A stretch of 64,000 nucleotides of DNA from Meridianimarinicoccus sp. MJW13 (GCF_014901205.1 NZ_JACNMU010000005.1:248001-312000), one strand, 5' to 3'. Numbered from the stretch's first letter, positions 36,985 to 46,347 are shown. Numbers and translations are program-made. The notes: generated by a model from the sequence alone, not told the origin.

Positions 36985-37689
36985 ATGAAGAAAGTCTATG
37001 ACTCGGCGTCTGAGGCGCTGGATGGGGTGCTGTCGGACGGCATGCTCATCGCCGCCGGAGGCTTTGGCCTTTGCGGTATTCCCGAACTACTGATCGACGC
37101 CATCGTCGACAGCGGCGTGAAGGATCTGACCATTGCCAGCAACAATTGCGGCGTGGATGGATTCGGGCTGGGCAAGCTGCTGGACACCAAGCAGATCCGC
37201 AAGATGATGAGCTCTTACGTCGGCGAGAACGCGGAATTCATGCGCCAGTATCTTTCGGGCGAGCTTGAGCTGGAATTCAACCCGCAAGGCACGCTGGCCG
37301 AGCGGATGCGGGCCGGTGGTTGCGGCATTCCGGGGTTCTACACCAAGACCGGTGTCGGCACCGTCATCGCCGAAGGCAAGGAAGTGAAGACCTTCAATGG
37401 CGAGGATTACATCCTTGAAGAAGGCATCTTTGCCGATCTTTCGATCGTCAAGGCGTGGAAGGCCGATGACACCGGCAACCTCGTGTTCCGCAAGACCGCG
37501 CGCAACTTCAACCCGCCGGCGGCCATGTGCGGCAAGATCTGCGTGGCCGAAGTGGAAGAGATTGTGCCGCGTGGCTCGCTCGACCCCGACAACATCCACC
37601 TGCCGGGCATCTACGTGCACCGGGTCATTCAGGGCGAACACGAAAAGCGCATCGAACAGCGCACCGTGCGCAAGCGCGAGGAGGCCTGA
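36985..37689 (+). CDS. scoA: 3-oxoacid CoA-transferase subunit A
   Basis: 234 residues. [32 protein letters not shown] and [15 protein letters not shown], followed by [15 protein letters not shown], identify the alpha subunit of succinyl-CoA:3-ketoacid CoA-transferase. With ScoB it activates acetoacetate using succinyl-CoA, feeding PHB-derived ketones into the TCA cycle. GGAAGGGA lies before ATG 36985. Separated from scoB by a DUF1801 gene. Confidence 0.96.
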   Translation: MKKVYDSASEALDGVLSDGMLIAAGGFGLCGIPELLIDAIVDSGVKDLTIASNNCGVDGFGLGKLLDTKQIRKMMSSYVGENAEFMRQYLSGELELEFNPQGTLAERMRAGGCGIPGFYTKTGVGTVIAEGKEVKTFNGEDYILEEGIFADLSIVKAWKADDTGNLVFRKTARNFNPPAAMCGKICVAEVEEIVPRGSLDPDNIHLPGIYVHRVIQGEHEKRIEQRTVRKREEA

Positions 37690-37694
37690 GGCCG

Positions 37695-38132
37695 GTGCAG
37701 ATCGACGATCGTCTGGGCACATTCGACGAGATTCTGGCGGCGGCCGCGGCCCATGCCGCCACGCTGACGTCGATTCGCGCCCTGATTGCCGATCTGGACC
37801 CTGACGCCACCGAAGCAGCCAGCCGCAAGGAGCGCAGCGTGTGGTGGGGCGCCGGGCCGGGCAAGATGACCCATGGCTACGCCTATGCCATGCCGCACAG
37901 CGCCCATGTGAACCTGGGGTTCTTTCACGGAACCAGCCTGCCGGATCCGGATCATCGCCTTGAAGGCACCGGTCAGGCGCTGCGCCACGTCAAGTTAAAG
38001 AGAGAGGCCGAGGTTGCCGATCCGGCAATCCGGGCCCTCGTCATCGCGGCCCGGGATGAGCGTCGGGCAACCACTGCCCGCATGGCGCATCGGGCAACCA
38101 CTGCCCGCGCGCAAAACCGGGCAGCAGATTGA
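37695..38132 (+). CDS. DUF1801 domain protein inside the sco operon
   Basis: 145 residues of the DUF1801 fold (SCP2/YdhG-like): FDEILAAAAAHAATLTSIRALI, VWWGAGPGKMTHGYAYAMP, HVNLGFFHGTSLPDPDHRLEGTGQALRHVKL. Function unknown. It begins at GTG 37695, preceded by an AGGAGG that overlaps the end of scoA, and ends 22 bp before scoB. The last 25 residues are a low-complexity tail encoded by a 27-bp tandem repeat with internal hairpins, so the protein end may be a by-product of that repeat. Confidence 0.75.
   Translation: MQIDDRLGTFDEILAAAAAHAATLTSIRALIADLDPDATEAASRKERSVWWGAGPGKMTHGYAYAMPHSAHVNLGFFHGTSLPDPDHRLEGTGQALRHVKLKREAEVADPAIRALVIAARDERRATTARMAHRATTARAQNRAAD
38064..38108 (+). repeat. tandem 27-bp repeat with twin hairpins before scoB
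   Basis: The unit CGGGCAACCACTGCCCGC occurs at 38064-38081 and 38091-38108, a 27-bp period. In each, CGGGCA and TGCCCG pair around a 5-base loop. They lie in the last codons of the DUF1801 gene, about 45 bp before the scoB start, and could affect mRNA stability or translation of scoB (inference). Confidence 0.8.
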
Positions 38133-38154
38133 TACTTCAACGGAGGGCAAGACA

Positions 38155-38781
38155 ATGCCTTGGGATCGCAACCAGATGGCCGCACGCGCGGCACAAGAGC
38201 TTGAAGACGGCATGTATGTGAACCTCGGCATCGGGATCCCGACGCTGGTGGCCAACTACGTGGGCGACAAGGACATCACCCTGCAGTCCGAAAACGGCAT
38301 GCTGGGCATGGGCCCTTTCCCCTTCGAGGGCGAGGAAGACCCGGACCTGATCAACGCCGGCAAGCAGACCATCACCGAATTGGCGCGCACCTCGTATTTC
38401 GACAGCGCGACCTCTTTCGGGATGATCCGCGGCGGCAAGATCGCAGCGGCGATTCTGGGCGCCATGGAAGTGGCCGAAAACGGCGATCTGGCGAACTGGA
38501 TGATCCCCGGCAAGCTGGTCAAGGGCATGGGCGGCGCCATGGATCTGGTGGCCGGGGTCGGCCGCGTGGTGGTGGTGATGGATCACACCAACAAGCATGG
38601 CGACAGCAAGGTGCTGAAGGAATGCACCCTGCCGCTGACCGGTCGGGGTGTTGTGGATCGCATCATCACCAACCTTGGCGTACTGGACGTGGTCGAGGGC
38701 GGCCTGAAGATCGTCGAACTGGCCGAGGGCGTTACCGACGACGAGATGCGCGCCGCAACCCAGGCCACGCTGGTCAACTGA
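38155..38781 (+). CDS. scoB: 3-oxoacid CoA-transferase subunit B
   Basis: 208 residues. YVNLGIGIPTLVANYV and LQSENGMLGMGPFP contain the active-site Glu (SENG), which forms the enzyme-CoA thioester; GMGGAMDLVAGVGRVVVVMDH follows. It completes the CoA-transferase with ScoA. CGGAGGG lies just before ATG 38155. A strong terminator follows, inside the end of the convergent gene. Confidence 0.96.
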   Translation: MPWDRNQMAARAAQELEDGMYVNLGIGIPTLVANYVGDKDITLQSENGMLGMGPFPFEGEEDPDLINAGKQTITELARTSYFDSATSFGMIRGGKIAAAILGAMEVAENGDLANWMIPGKLVKGMGGAMDLVAGVGRVVVVMDHTNKHGDSKVLKECTLPLTGRGVVDRIITNLGVLDVVEGGLKIVELAEGVTDDEMRAATQATLVN

Positions 38782-38783
38782 TC

Positions 38784-39527
38784 TCAGGCCCGGCGGCGGG
38801 CATCCGCCCCGGCCTGCGTTTCGGACGCGCCCCTTGCCGGGCGCGTCTTTTCCGTTTCGCGCATCCAGACCGCGCGTGACGCCAACTGCCCAAGGTTTGG
38901 CCCGCAGTCAGTCGCGCCCTGCCCGGCGATCATGGCCATGGGCACCTGCAACGGCAGCCACAGCGGCGGCGGCAACAGGGTCATCCGGCCGCCGTGGGTG
39001 CGCAGCCGCCGCTTCATGCGCGGCGCGCCGCCCACCATCCAGCATTCGCGCGCGGCAAGGCACAGCGCCTCCCCGCTGCGCCGCCCGCCAATCAGGATAA
39101 AGCCTTTCGATCCGAACAGCGCGGGCAGCAGATGCGCCTGCCGGGTCCGGTCCAGCGGCATGTCGGCATCCGATCCCAGCACCTGCGCCTCGATCCCAAG
39201 GAAATCGGCCAGCGCCGCCAGCATTCCGGCCTGCGCCTGCCCCATCAGGTAGGTGGTCCCGCCCAGCCTTTGATGCACGGCGATCTGCGACAGCAGGTCC
39301 CGGTTCAGCGCGACCGGCACCTCGAGATCGGGCAGCGCCTCGGCCAGTGTGATCGCCGTCAGATCGGCGCGCCGCCCGTGCCAATGGCGGCGCGTCATCC
39401 ACGGCGCGCGGCGCAGGGTGGTGCGCAGGATGCTGTCACACAGCCCCCGCTGCAACAGCGCGCCATCCACATCCACCACCAGCGGCAGCGGCACGCGCTG
39501 ACCCATGGATCCCCTGATCCCGAACAT
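38784..39527 (-). CDS. HAD-like protein with degenerate motifs
   Basis: 247 residues. The fold matches the HAD-type domain found at the N-terminus of UbiA-HAD fusion proteins: LVVDVDGALLQRGLCDSIL is motif I (DxD kept, the following Thr is Ala), GGTTYLMGQA stands at motif II, and GSKGFILIGGRRSGEAL at motifs III/IV, where the usual acidic residues are missing. No prenyltransferase domain follows. Phosphatase activity is doubtful. AGGTGGG precedes ATG 39527. Its last 20 codons contain the scoB terminator. Confidence 0.6.
   Translation of the reverse strand: MFGIRGSMGQRVPLPLVVDVDGALLQRGLCDSILRTTLRRAPWMTRRHWHGRRADLTAITLAEALPDLEVPVALNRDLLSQIAVHQRLGGTTYLMGQAQAGMLAALADFLGIEAQVLGSDADMPLDRTRQAHLLPALFGSKGFILIGGRRSGEALCLAARECWMVGGAPRMKRRLRTHGGRMTLLPPPLWLPLQVPMAMIAGQGATDCGPNLGQLASRAVWMRETEKTRPARGASETQAGADARRRA
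38824..38851 (+). terminator. intrinsic terminator of the sco operon
   Basis: GACGCGCCC (38824-38832) pairs perfectly with GGGCGCGTC (38839-38847) around 6 bases, followed by TTTT. It lies 43 bp past scoB, within the coding end of the opposite HAD-like gene. Confidence 0.9.
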
Positions 39528-39630
39528 TGTCCCACCTTTCTGCGCGTCGGCCCCCGCCGCATCTCGCGCATCACCCGGTCTCAGGGTTAGGGTGCAAGGG
39601 TTGTGACTGTCTTACCAAAAGGCGCCGGAC

Positions 39631-42033
39631 ATGCTGCCCGCCCCGTTAACGTCATGGTTTGGTAAACGCGGCTGGACCCTGCATCCGCATCAGGCGCGCA
39701 TGCTGGCACAGGCGTCAGACCCTGCCCTGCTGCTGGTCGCCCCCACCGGCGGCGGCAAGACGCTGGCCGGGTTTCTGCCCACACTGGCCGAGTTGACCCA
39801 AGCCCCGCGCACCGGCCTGCACACGCTCTATGTCTCGCCGCTCAAGGCGCTGGCCGCCGACATCAAGCGCAACCTGACCACGCCGATCACCGAAGCTGAC
39901 CTGCCGATCCGGGTCGAGGATCGCACCGGTGACACCACCGCCATGCAGAAAAGGCGACAGCGCGCCGACCCGCCGCATATCCTGCTGACCACACCTGAAA
40001 GCCTTGCGGTAATGCTGTCCTACGAGGACGCCCCGCGCATCTTTGCCGGGCTGCAACGGGTGATCGTGGACGAAATCCATGCCCTGGCCGAATCGAAACG
40101 CGGCGACCAGTTGATGCTGGGTCTGGCCCGGCTGCAAAGCCTCTGTCCGGACCTGCGCCGGGTCGGCCTGTCGGCCACGGTCGAGGATCCCGCCGCCATT
40201 GGCCGCTTCTTGGCCGCGCATCCGCAACCCTGCGAGATCCTGACCGCCGATCCCGGCCCCGATCCGGATATCGCCATGCTGGATCTGCCCGAGGCCCCGC
40301 CCTGGGCGGGCGGTGGCGGGCGCTATGCCATCCCGCAGGTGCTGGCAGCGGTGAAGGCGCATAAAACGACGCTGATCTTTCACAACACCCGCGCGCAGGC
40401 GGAGATCTTCTTTCACCACCTGTGGCTGGCCAATGACGACGGCCTGCCCATCGGCATCCATCACGGCTCGCTGGCCCGCGAACAGCGCCAGAAGGTCGAG
40501 GCCGCCATGGCCGCCGGGGCGCTTCGGGCCATCGTCTGCACCGGCTCGCTCGATCTTGGGATCGACTGGGGCGACGTGGATCTGGTGATCCAGATCGGTG
40601 CCCCCAAGAACGTCAAGCGACTGGTGCAGCGGATTGGGCGCGCCAACCACCGCTACAACGCGCCGTCAAAGGCGCGGCTGGTGCCCGCCAACCGGTTCGA
40701 GGTGGTGGAATGCCAGGCCGCACTGGCCGCCGTACGCGACCATGATCTGGACGGCGACCCGCGCGGACGCGGCCCGCGCGACGTTCTGTGCCAGCAGATC
40801 CTGATCGTGGCCTGCGCGGGCCCCTTCGACGCCGATGCCCTGTATACAGAAGTCACCCGCGCCGGCCCCTATGCCGATCTGACCCGGCCCGAATTCGACG
40901 CCTGCCTGGAATTCTGCGCCACCGGCGGCTACGCCCTGCGCGCCTATGACCGCTGGCAGCGTCTGCAACAACGCCCCGATGGGCACTGGCAACTGCGTGA
41001 CCCCCGCGCCGCCCGCCAGATCCGCATGAACATCGGCACCATCCAGGATACCGACACCCTGAAGGTGCGCTTCCGGCACAGCCGCGGCGGCCCGCCGCTG
41101 GGCGAGGTCGAAGAGGCCTTTGCCGCCACCCTCACCCCCGGCGACACCTTCCTGATCGGCGGGCGCACCGTGCGCTATGAAGGGCTGCGCGAAATGGTGG
41201 TCGAGGTCAGCCGCGGCGACGGGCGCAAGCCGAAGCTGGCGGTCTTCTCGGGCACGAAATTCGCCACCTCGACCCAGTTGTCGGCCCGCATCCTGTCCAT
41301 GTTCCGGCAGGCCGACTGGCCCGAACTGCCGGCTCACACCGCGCAATGGCTGGCCCTGCAACGGCAGGTCTCGGCCCTGCCCGAGGCCGATCGCCTGCTG
41401 ATCGAGAGCTTCCCCCATGATGGCCGCGCCCATACCTGCGTCTACGGCTTCGCCGGGCGCAACGCCATGCAGACGCTGGGCCTGCTGCTGACCGGCCGGA
41501 TGGAGGCCATGGGCCTCGCTCCCATGGGCTTTGTCGCCAGCGACTACGCGGTGCTGATCTGGGGGCTGGATCCGCTGACCGACCCCGCCCCGCTGTTTCA
41601 GGGCGACAACCTGCGCGCTGGGTTCGAGACCTGGCTGGCGGGCAACGCGGTGATGAAACGCACCTTCAAGGCCAGTGCGGTGATCTCGGGCCTGATCGAC
41701 CGCCAGACCATGGGACAGCGAAAATCCGGCAGGCAGGCGACATTTTCGTCCGATATCCTGTACGATACCCTGCAAAAATACGACCCCGACCATCTTCTGA
41801 TGCAAATCACCCGTGAAGAGGCCCTGCGCGGGTTGGTGGACTTCGGCCGTATCGAGGAGATGATCGCGCGCACGCACGGTCGTATCGACCATCGCATGCT
41901 GGACCGGATCACCCCGCTGGCAGCCCCCTTGCTGCTGGAGGTTGGCAAGGTGCCGGTGCAGGGCGCCGCGCAGGACCGGCTGCTGGCCAGCGAGGCCGAG
42001 AAGCTGCTCAGCGCGGCGGGGCTGGTGCCGTGA
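39631..42033 (+). CDS. ligase-associated DEXH-box helicase (Lhr core type)
   Basis: 800 residues. LLLVAPTGGGKTLAGFLP is the Walker A motif near residue 35, VIVDEIHAL the DEXH box, VGLSATVED motif III, CTGSLDLGIDWGDVDLV and LVQRIGRANHR motifs V and VI. The winged-helix and Lhr-specific domains follow. This family (Lhr core without the long C-terminal extension) is encoded with PdeM, an ATP-dependent DNA ligase and a beta-CASP exonuclease in a DNA-repair cluster; here only PdeM accompanies it. Confidence 0.93.
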   Translation: MLPAPLTSWFGKRGWTLHPHQARMLAQASDPALLLVAPTGGGKTLAGFLPTLAELTQAPRTGLHTLYVSPLKALAADIKRNLTTPITEADLPIRVEDRTGDTTAMQKRRQRADPPHILLTTPESLAVMLSYEDAPRIFAGLQRVIVDEIHALAESKRGDQLMLGLARLQSLCPDLRRVGLSATVEDPAAIGRFLAAHPQPCEILTADPGPDPDIAMLDLPEAPPWAGGGGRYAIPQVLAAVKAHKTTLIFHNTRAQAEIFFHHLWLANDDGLPIGIHHGSLAREQRQKVEAAMAAGALRAIVCTGSLDLGIDWGDVDLVIQIGAPKNVKRLVQRIGRANHRYNAPSKARLVPANRFEVVECQAALAAVRDHDLDGDPRGRGPRDVLCQQILIVACAGPFDADALYTEVTRAGPYADLTRPEFDACLEFCATGGYALRAYDRWQRLQQRPDGHWQLRDPRAARQIRMNIGTIQDTDTLKVRFRHSRGGPPLGEVEEAFAATLTPGDTFLIGGRTVRYEGLREMVVEVSRGDGRKPKLAVFSGTKFATSTQLSARILSMFRQADWPELPAHTAQWLALQRQVSALPEADRLLIESFPHDGRAHTCVYGFAGRNAMQTLGLLLTGRMEAMGLAPMGFVASDYAVLIWGLDPLTDPAPLFQGDNLRAGFETWLAGNAVMKRTFKASAVISGLIDRQTMGQRKSGRQATFSSDILYDTLQKYDPDHLLMQITREEALRGLVDFGRIEEMIARTHGRIDHRMLDRITPLAAPLLLEVGKVPVQGAAQDRLLASEAEKLLSAAGLVP

Positions 42034-42082
42034 GCACATCGAATCTCTTGCACAAGACCCTGCGCCGATGTCAGAACGAAGC

Positions 42083-42766
42083 ATGAACGATCATCACTTC
42101 TCCTTCCATGGCGCGGCCCTGCGCGCCCGGCCGTCTGGCGCGCTCTGGTGGCCCGCCGAACACCTGCTGGTGGTCTCGGACCTGCATCTTGGCAAATCCG
42201 ACCGCATCGCGCGGCGCGGCGGCTCGATGCTGCCGCCCTATGAAAGCCACGACACGCTGGCACGGCTGGAAACCGAGCTGGACCGCACCGGCGCCCGCCG
42301 GGTGATCTGCCTGGGCGACAGTTTCGACGACCGCACCGCGGCGCGGGATCTGGAAGAATATCTCACCCTCTGGCTCACCCGCCTGATCGCCGGGCGCGAC
42401 TGGACCTGGGTCGAGGGCAACCACGACCCAGGCCCGCTGGACCTGCCCGGCACCCATCGTGCCGAAACCAGCCTCGGCTCCCTCAGCTTTCGCCATATCG
42501 CCACCCCGGCCACTGGCGAGGTCTCGGGCCATTACCATCCCAAGGCCCGGCTGGGGCTGCGCGGCACGTCGGTTTCGCGGCGCTGCTTTCTGGTCGACAG
42601 CGTCCGGATCATCATGCCGGCCTTCGGCACCTACACCGGCGGCCTGCCCAGCACCGCGCCGGAACTGGAGCAATTGATGGGCCCCGACGCCCGCGCCATC
42701 CTGACCGGCAGCGCCGCCCATGCCGTTCCCATGCCCCGCCACAAACAGAAGGCTTGCCCCGCATGA
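42083..42766 (+). CDS. pdeM: ligase-associated metallophosphoesterase PdeM
   Basis: 227 residues. Calcineurin-type metal motifs are complete: VVSDLHLGK, LGDSFDD, VEGNHDPG and SGHYHPKA. PdeM enzymes are Mn-dependent endonuclease/phosphodiesterases linked to the Lhr-type helicase gene before it. ATG 42083 (MNDHHFSFHG) is the likely start, though ATG 42068 is possible. ATGA overlap with the thioesterase gene. Confidence 0.92.
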   Translation: MNDHHFSFHGAALRARPSGALWWPAEHLLVVSDLHLGKSDRIARRGGSMLPPYESHDTLARLETELDRTGARRVICLGDSFDDRTAARDLEEYLTLWLTRLIAGRDWTWVEGNHDPGPLDLPGTHRAETSLGSLSFRHIATPATGEVSGHYHPKARLGLRGTSVSRRCFLVDSVRIIMPAFGTYTGGLPSTAPELEQLMGPDARAILTGSAAHAVPMPRHKQKACPA

Positions 42767-43200
42767 CCACCACCCTGCCCCCGGCCGTCGCAGAGGCGAT
42801 CCGCGCCAGCTTCGTTCGCCAGACCCTGATGCAGAACTTTGGCGCGCAGCTGACCGGCCTCGCCCCCGGCCACTGCGAAATCACCGCGCCGATCCTGCCG
42901 ACGGCGCTGCAGCAGCACGGGCACGGCCATGCCGGGCTGACCTTCGCGCTTGGCGACAGCGCGGCCGGCTATGCGGCCCTCGGCATTCTGCCCGAAGGCA
43001 GCGAGGTGATGACGGTCGAGATGAAGATCAACCTGCTCGCCCCGGCGCGCGGCAAGGCCCTGATTGCCACCGGCAAGGTCATCCGCGCGGGCCGCCGGCT
43101 CACCGTGGTACAGGCCAGCGTGGCCGCCCTGCGCGAGGACGGCAGCACGGTCGAAATCGCTCTGCTGCAAGGCACCATGATCCCGGTGCCGCCAGCCTGA
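42763..43200 (+). CDS. PaaI-like hotdog thioesterase
   Basis: 145 residues with a hotdog fold: QNFGAQLTGLAPGHCEITAPI, QHGHGHAGLTFALGDSAAGYAAL (helix segment with the conserved His-Gly and Asp positions), and VEMKINLLAPARGKALIATGKVIRAGR. PaaI-type enzymes hydrolyse phenylacetyl-type or other acyl-CoA thioesters; the substrate is not evident. Coupled to pdeM by ATGA. Confidence 0.88.
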   Translation: MTTTLPPAVAEAIRASFVRQTLMQNFGAQLTGLAPGHCEITAPILPTALQQHGHGHAGLTFALGDSAAGYAALGILPEGSEVMTVEMKINLLAPARGKALIATGKVIRAGRRLTVVQASVAALREDGSTVEIALLQGTMIPVPPA

Positions 43201-43218
43201 CGCGCGTCCGCCCTACAC

Positions 43219-43251
43219 TTTCTTCTTGGCAAAAATACTCCCGCCGGAGGC
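43219..43251 (-). repeat. dispersed intergenic repeat, copy 4 (long form)
   Basis: The core CTTCTTGGCAAAAATACTC followed by CCGCCGGAGGC, in the convergent gap between the thioesterase gene and folD. The GC-rich half is shared with copies 5 and 6. Confidence 0.85.
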
Positions 43252-43309
43252 ACCTCGGCCCACCAGACACTCCGCACCCCGACCAAAGCGGGCCAACAAC
43301 GCCACAGGC

Positions 43310-44212
43310 TCAGGCGGTCAGCCCCTCGGGCTCGGGCAAGCCCGCGGCCCGGCAAGTCGCGGTCAGGGTGTTGGCCAGCAGGCAGGCGATGGTCATCGGC
43401 CCGACCCCGCCCGGCACCGGGGTGATCGCCCCGGCAACCTCGGCGCAGCTGTCGAACTGGCAGTCACCCACCAGCCGGGTGTTGCCTTCGCTCTTCCCCG
43501 GAGCAGGCACGCGGTTGATGCCGACGTCGATCACGCTGGCGCCGGGCTTGATCCAGTCACCCGGCACCATCTCGGGGCGGCCCACGGCGGCAACCACGAT
43601 ATCGGCGCGGCGCACCACATCGGGCAGATCCTTGGTGCGCGAATGCGCGATGGTCACCGTGCAACTGTCACCCAGCAGCAATTGCGCCATCGGCTTGCCG
43701 ACGATGTTCGAGCGGCCGATCACCACCGCGTCCATCCCCGACAGCGATCCGTGATGTTCGCGCAGCATCATCAGGCACCCCAGCGGCGTGCAGGGCACCA
43801 TCGCTTTCTGCCCGGTGCCCAGCAGCCCCACGTTCGAGATATGGAATCCGTCCACGTCCTTGGCCGGATTGATGGCGTTCAGCACCGCCTCTTCGTCCAG
43901 ATGCGCCGGCAGCGGCAATTGCACCAGAATGCCATGCACCGAGGTGTCGGTGTTCAACTGCGCGACCAGCGCCATCAGGGTCTCCTGATCGGTCTCGGCC
44001 GGCAGCCTGTGTTCGAAAGAGGCCATCCCGACCTCCACCGTCTGCTTGCCCTTGGAGCGCACATAGACCTGGCTTGCAGGATCTTCCCCCACCAGCACGA
44101 CGGCCAGACCGGGGGTCAGACCGTGAACCTCTTTCAGCCGTGTCACATGCTCGGCCACCTGGCCCCTGACCTTGGCCGCAAAAGCCTTGCCGTCGATGAT
44201 CGTCGCTGCCAT
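43310..44212 (-). CDS. folD: methylene-THF dehydrogenase/cyclohydrolase
   Basis: 300 residues. YVRSKGK holds Tyr50 and Lys54, the cyclohydrolase pair; [18 protein letters not shown], the Rossmann motif [15 protein letters not shown], and [17 protein letters not shown] near the end are FolD signatures. It interconverts methylene- and formyl-THF. AAGGGA precedes ATG 44212. It ends a leftward C1 unit started by fhs. Confidence 0.97.
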   Translation of the reverse strand: MAATIIDGKAFAAKVRGQVAEHVTRLKEVHGLTPGLAVVLVGEDPASQVYVRSKGKQTVEVGMASFEHRLPAETDQETLMALVAQLNTDTSVHGILVQLPLPAHLDEEAVLNAINPAKDVDGFHISNVGLLGTGQKAMVPCTPLGCLMMLREHHGSLSGMDAVVIGRSNIVGKPMAQLLLGDSCTVTIAHSRTKDLPDVVRRADIVVAAVGRPEMVPGDWIKPGASVIDVGINRVPAPGKSEGNTRLVGDCQFDSCAEVAGAITPVPGGVGPMTIACLLANTLTATCRAAGLPEPEGLTA

Positions 44213-44293
44213 CTTGCGTCCCTTTCTCGCCACCGCCGGCCTCAGTCCGGCCCGCGTCCAAAAGCGTCGGGGTCGCCCGGCGCCCGTACACTT

Positions 44294-44596
44294 TCAGCCC
44301 GCGTCGCCGCCCAGAACCCGGGCCTCGCGGGCAATCGACCAGTCGATCAACTGCCGCCAGAGCGCCTCCAGCAGATCGGGATCGACCCCGTTGCGCGTGG
44401 CCTCGGCCCGCACCTTGGACACCACGTCCTCGACCCGGTCGGGAATGCGGGCGGGCAAACCCTCGGCAGGTTTCAGCGCGATGGCGCGATCAATACAGGC
44501 CTGCCGCCGCGCCAGCAGTTGCACAAGCTCGCGGTCCAGCCCGTCGATGACCACCCGCAGCTCGGTCATGGTCTGGCAGTCGGCAGGGTCTTGCAT
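44294..44596 (-). CDS. chorismate mutase, AroQ type
   Basis: 100 residues, an all-helical AroQ fold: LRVVIDGLDRELVQLLARRQACIDRAIALK carries the active Arg and Lys positions, and DLLEALWRQLIDWSIARE the closing helix. It converts chorismate to prephenate for Phe/Tyr synthesis, or may act as an isochorismate pyruvate lyase homologue. ATG 44596 is chosen by domain start; no strong ribosome site is seen. Lies between fhs and folD. Confidence 0.88.
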   Translation of the reverse strand: MQDPADCQTMTELRVVIDGLDRELVQLLARRQACIDRAIALKPAEGLPARIPDRVEDVVSKVRAEATRNGVDPDLLEALWRQLIDWSIAREARVLGGDAG

Positions 44597-44670
44597 GGGG
44601 TCAGCGCTCCGAAACTGGCTTCTGCCCGGTTCTACAACGCTCCCCACCGACGTACCACCGGCCAAATCGC

Positions 44671-46347
44671 TCAGAACAGCCCGTCGATCTGGCCGGCATC
44701 GTTCAGCATGATGGCCTCGGCGCTTGGCACGCTGGGCAGGCCCGGCATGGTCATGATCTCGCCGCAGATGACCACGATGAACCCGGCCCCGGCGGACAGC
44801 CGCACCTCGCGCACCGGCAGCGAATGGCCGGTGGGCGCGCCGCGCAGGTTCGGATCGGTCGAGAAGCTGTACTGGGTCTTGGCCATGCAGACCGGGAGGT
44901 TTCCGAACCCGGCGTCTTCCCAGACACGCAACTGGTCGCGGATCTTCTTGTCGGCCATCACCTCGTCGGCACGATAGATGCGCTTGGCGATGGTTTCGAT
45001 CTTCTGGAACAGGCGCATGTCGTCAGGATAGAGCGGCGAGAATTGCGACACGCCGCTGTCAGCAACCTGGGCCACCCGCTTTGCCAGCTCGGTGATTCCG
45101 GCCGAACCCTCGGCCCAATGCTTGCACACATGCGCCTCGGAGCCTTGGGTGTTGACGAAGTCCAGCACGGCCTGCACCTCGGCCTCGGTATCGCCGGTGA
45201 AATGGTTGATCGCCACCACCACCGGCACGCCGAAGGATTTCAGGTTGCCGATGTGACGGCCCAGGTTGGCGCAACCCGCCTTGACGGCCGCGACGTTTTC
45301 GGCCCCCAGGTCGGCCTTGGCCACACCGCCGTTCATCTTCATGGCCCGCACCGTCGCCACCAGCACCACGCAATCGGGTGCCAGCCCGGCCTTGCGGCAC
45401 TTGATGTTCATGAATTTCTCGGCCCCCAGGTCGGCGCCGAACCCCGCCTCGGTCACCACGTAGTCCGCCAGTTTCAGTGCCGTGGTCGTGGCCACGACCG
45501 AGTTGCAGCCATGGGCGATATTGGCAAACGGGCCGCCATGGACGAAGGCCGGGTTGTTTTCCAGGGTCTGCACGAGGTTCGGCTGCATGGCTTGCTGCAA
45601 CAGCACCGTCATCGCGCCATCGGCCTTGATATCACGGCAGTAGATCGGCGTGCGGTCGCGGGTATAGGCGACGATGATGTCGCCCAGCCGCCGCTGCAGA
45701 TCGTCCAGATCGGTGGCCAGGCACAGGATCGCCATGACTTCCGAGGCCACGGTGATGTCGAACCCGGTCTGGCGCGGAAAGCCGTTCGAGACCCCACCCA
45801 GCGAGGTCACGATGTCCCGCAGCGCCCGGTCGTTCATGTCCATGACCCGGCGCCAGACCACCCGGCGTTCGTCGATCGCCAGCTTGTTGCCCCAGTAGAT
45901 GTGGTTGTCGATCATCGCTGACAGCAAGTTGTGGGCCGAGGTGATGGCATGGAAATCGCCGGTGAAATGCAGGTTCATGTCCTCCATCGGCACGACCTGT
46001 GCATAGCCGCCGCCCGCCGCGCCGCCCTTCATCCCGAAACACGGTCCCAACGAGGCTTCACGGATGCAGATCGCCGCCTTCTTGCCGATGGCGTTCAGCC
46101 CGTCTCCCAGTCCCACGGTGGTGGTGGTCTTGCCCTCGCCCGCCGGTGTCGGGTTGATGGCGGTGACGAGGATCAGCTTGCCGTTCGGGCGGTCATGTAC
46201 CCCGGCGATGAAGTCCGCCGCGACCTTGGCCTTGTCGTGGCCGAAGGGGATCAGACTGGTCTCGGGAATGCCAAGCCCTGCCCCGATCTCCTGAATGGGT
46301 TTCTTGCTGGCTTCCCGTGCGATTTCGATGTCGGTCTTGAAACCCAT
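44671..46347 (-). CDS. fhs: formate--tetrahydrofolate ligase
   Basis: 558 residues. The ATP-binding loop [10 protein letters not shown] is at 67-76, and [25 protein letters not shown] is a family signature. [16 protein letters not shown]-like [13 protein letters not shown] and [17 protein letters not shown] follow. It makes 10-formyl-THF from formate, ATP and THF; FolD in the same unit takes the next steps. GGAG before ATG 46347. Confidence 0.97.
   Translation of the reverse strand: MGFKTDIEIAREASKKPIQEIGAGLGIPETSLIPFGHDKAKVAADFIAGVHDRPNGKLILVTAINPTPAGEGKTTTTVGLGDGLNAIGKKAAICIREASLGPCFGMKGGAAGGGYAQVVPMEDMNLHFTGDFHAITSAHNLLSAMIDNHIYWGNKLAIDERRVVWRRVMDMNDRALRDIVTSLGGVSNGFPRQTGFDITVASEVMAILCLATDLDDLQRRLGDIIVAYTRDRTPIYCRDIKADGAMTVLLQQAMQPNLVQTLENNPAFVHGGPFANIAHGCNSVVATTTALKLADYVVTEAGFGADLGAEKFMNIKCRKAGLAPDCVVLVATVRAMKMNGGVAKADLGAENVAAVKAGCANLGRHIGNLKSFGVPVVVAINHFTGDTEAEVQAVLDFVNTQGSEAHVCKHWAEGSAGITELAKRVAQVADSGVSQFSPLYPDDMRLFQKIETIAKRIYRADEVMADKKIRDQLRVWEDAGFGNLPVCMAKTQYSFSTDPNLRGAPTGHSLPVREVRLSAGAGFIVVICGEIMTMPGLPSVPSAEAIMLNDAGQIDGLF

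Noticed and set aside
38064-38108. Short repeat pair considered as a CRISPR array
   Set aside because: Only two units with a 9-bp gap and internal palindromes; no cas genes and wrong spacing.
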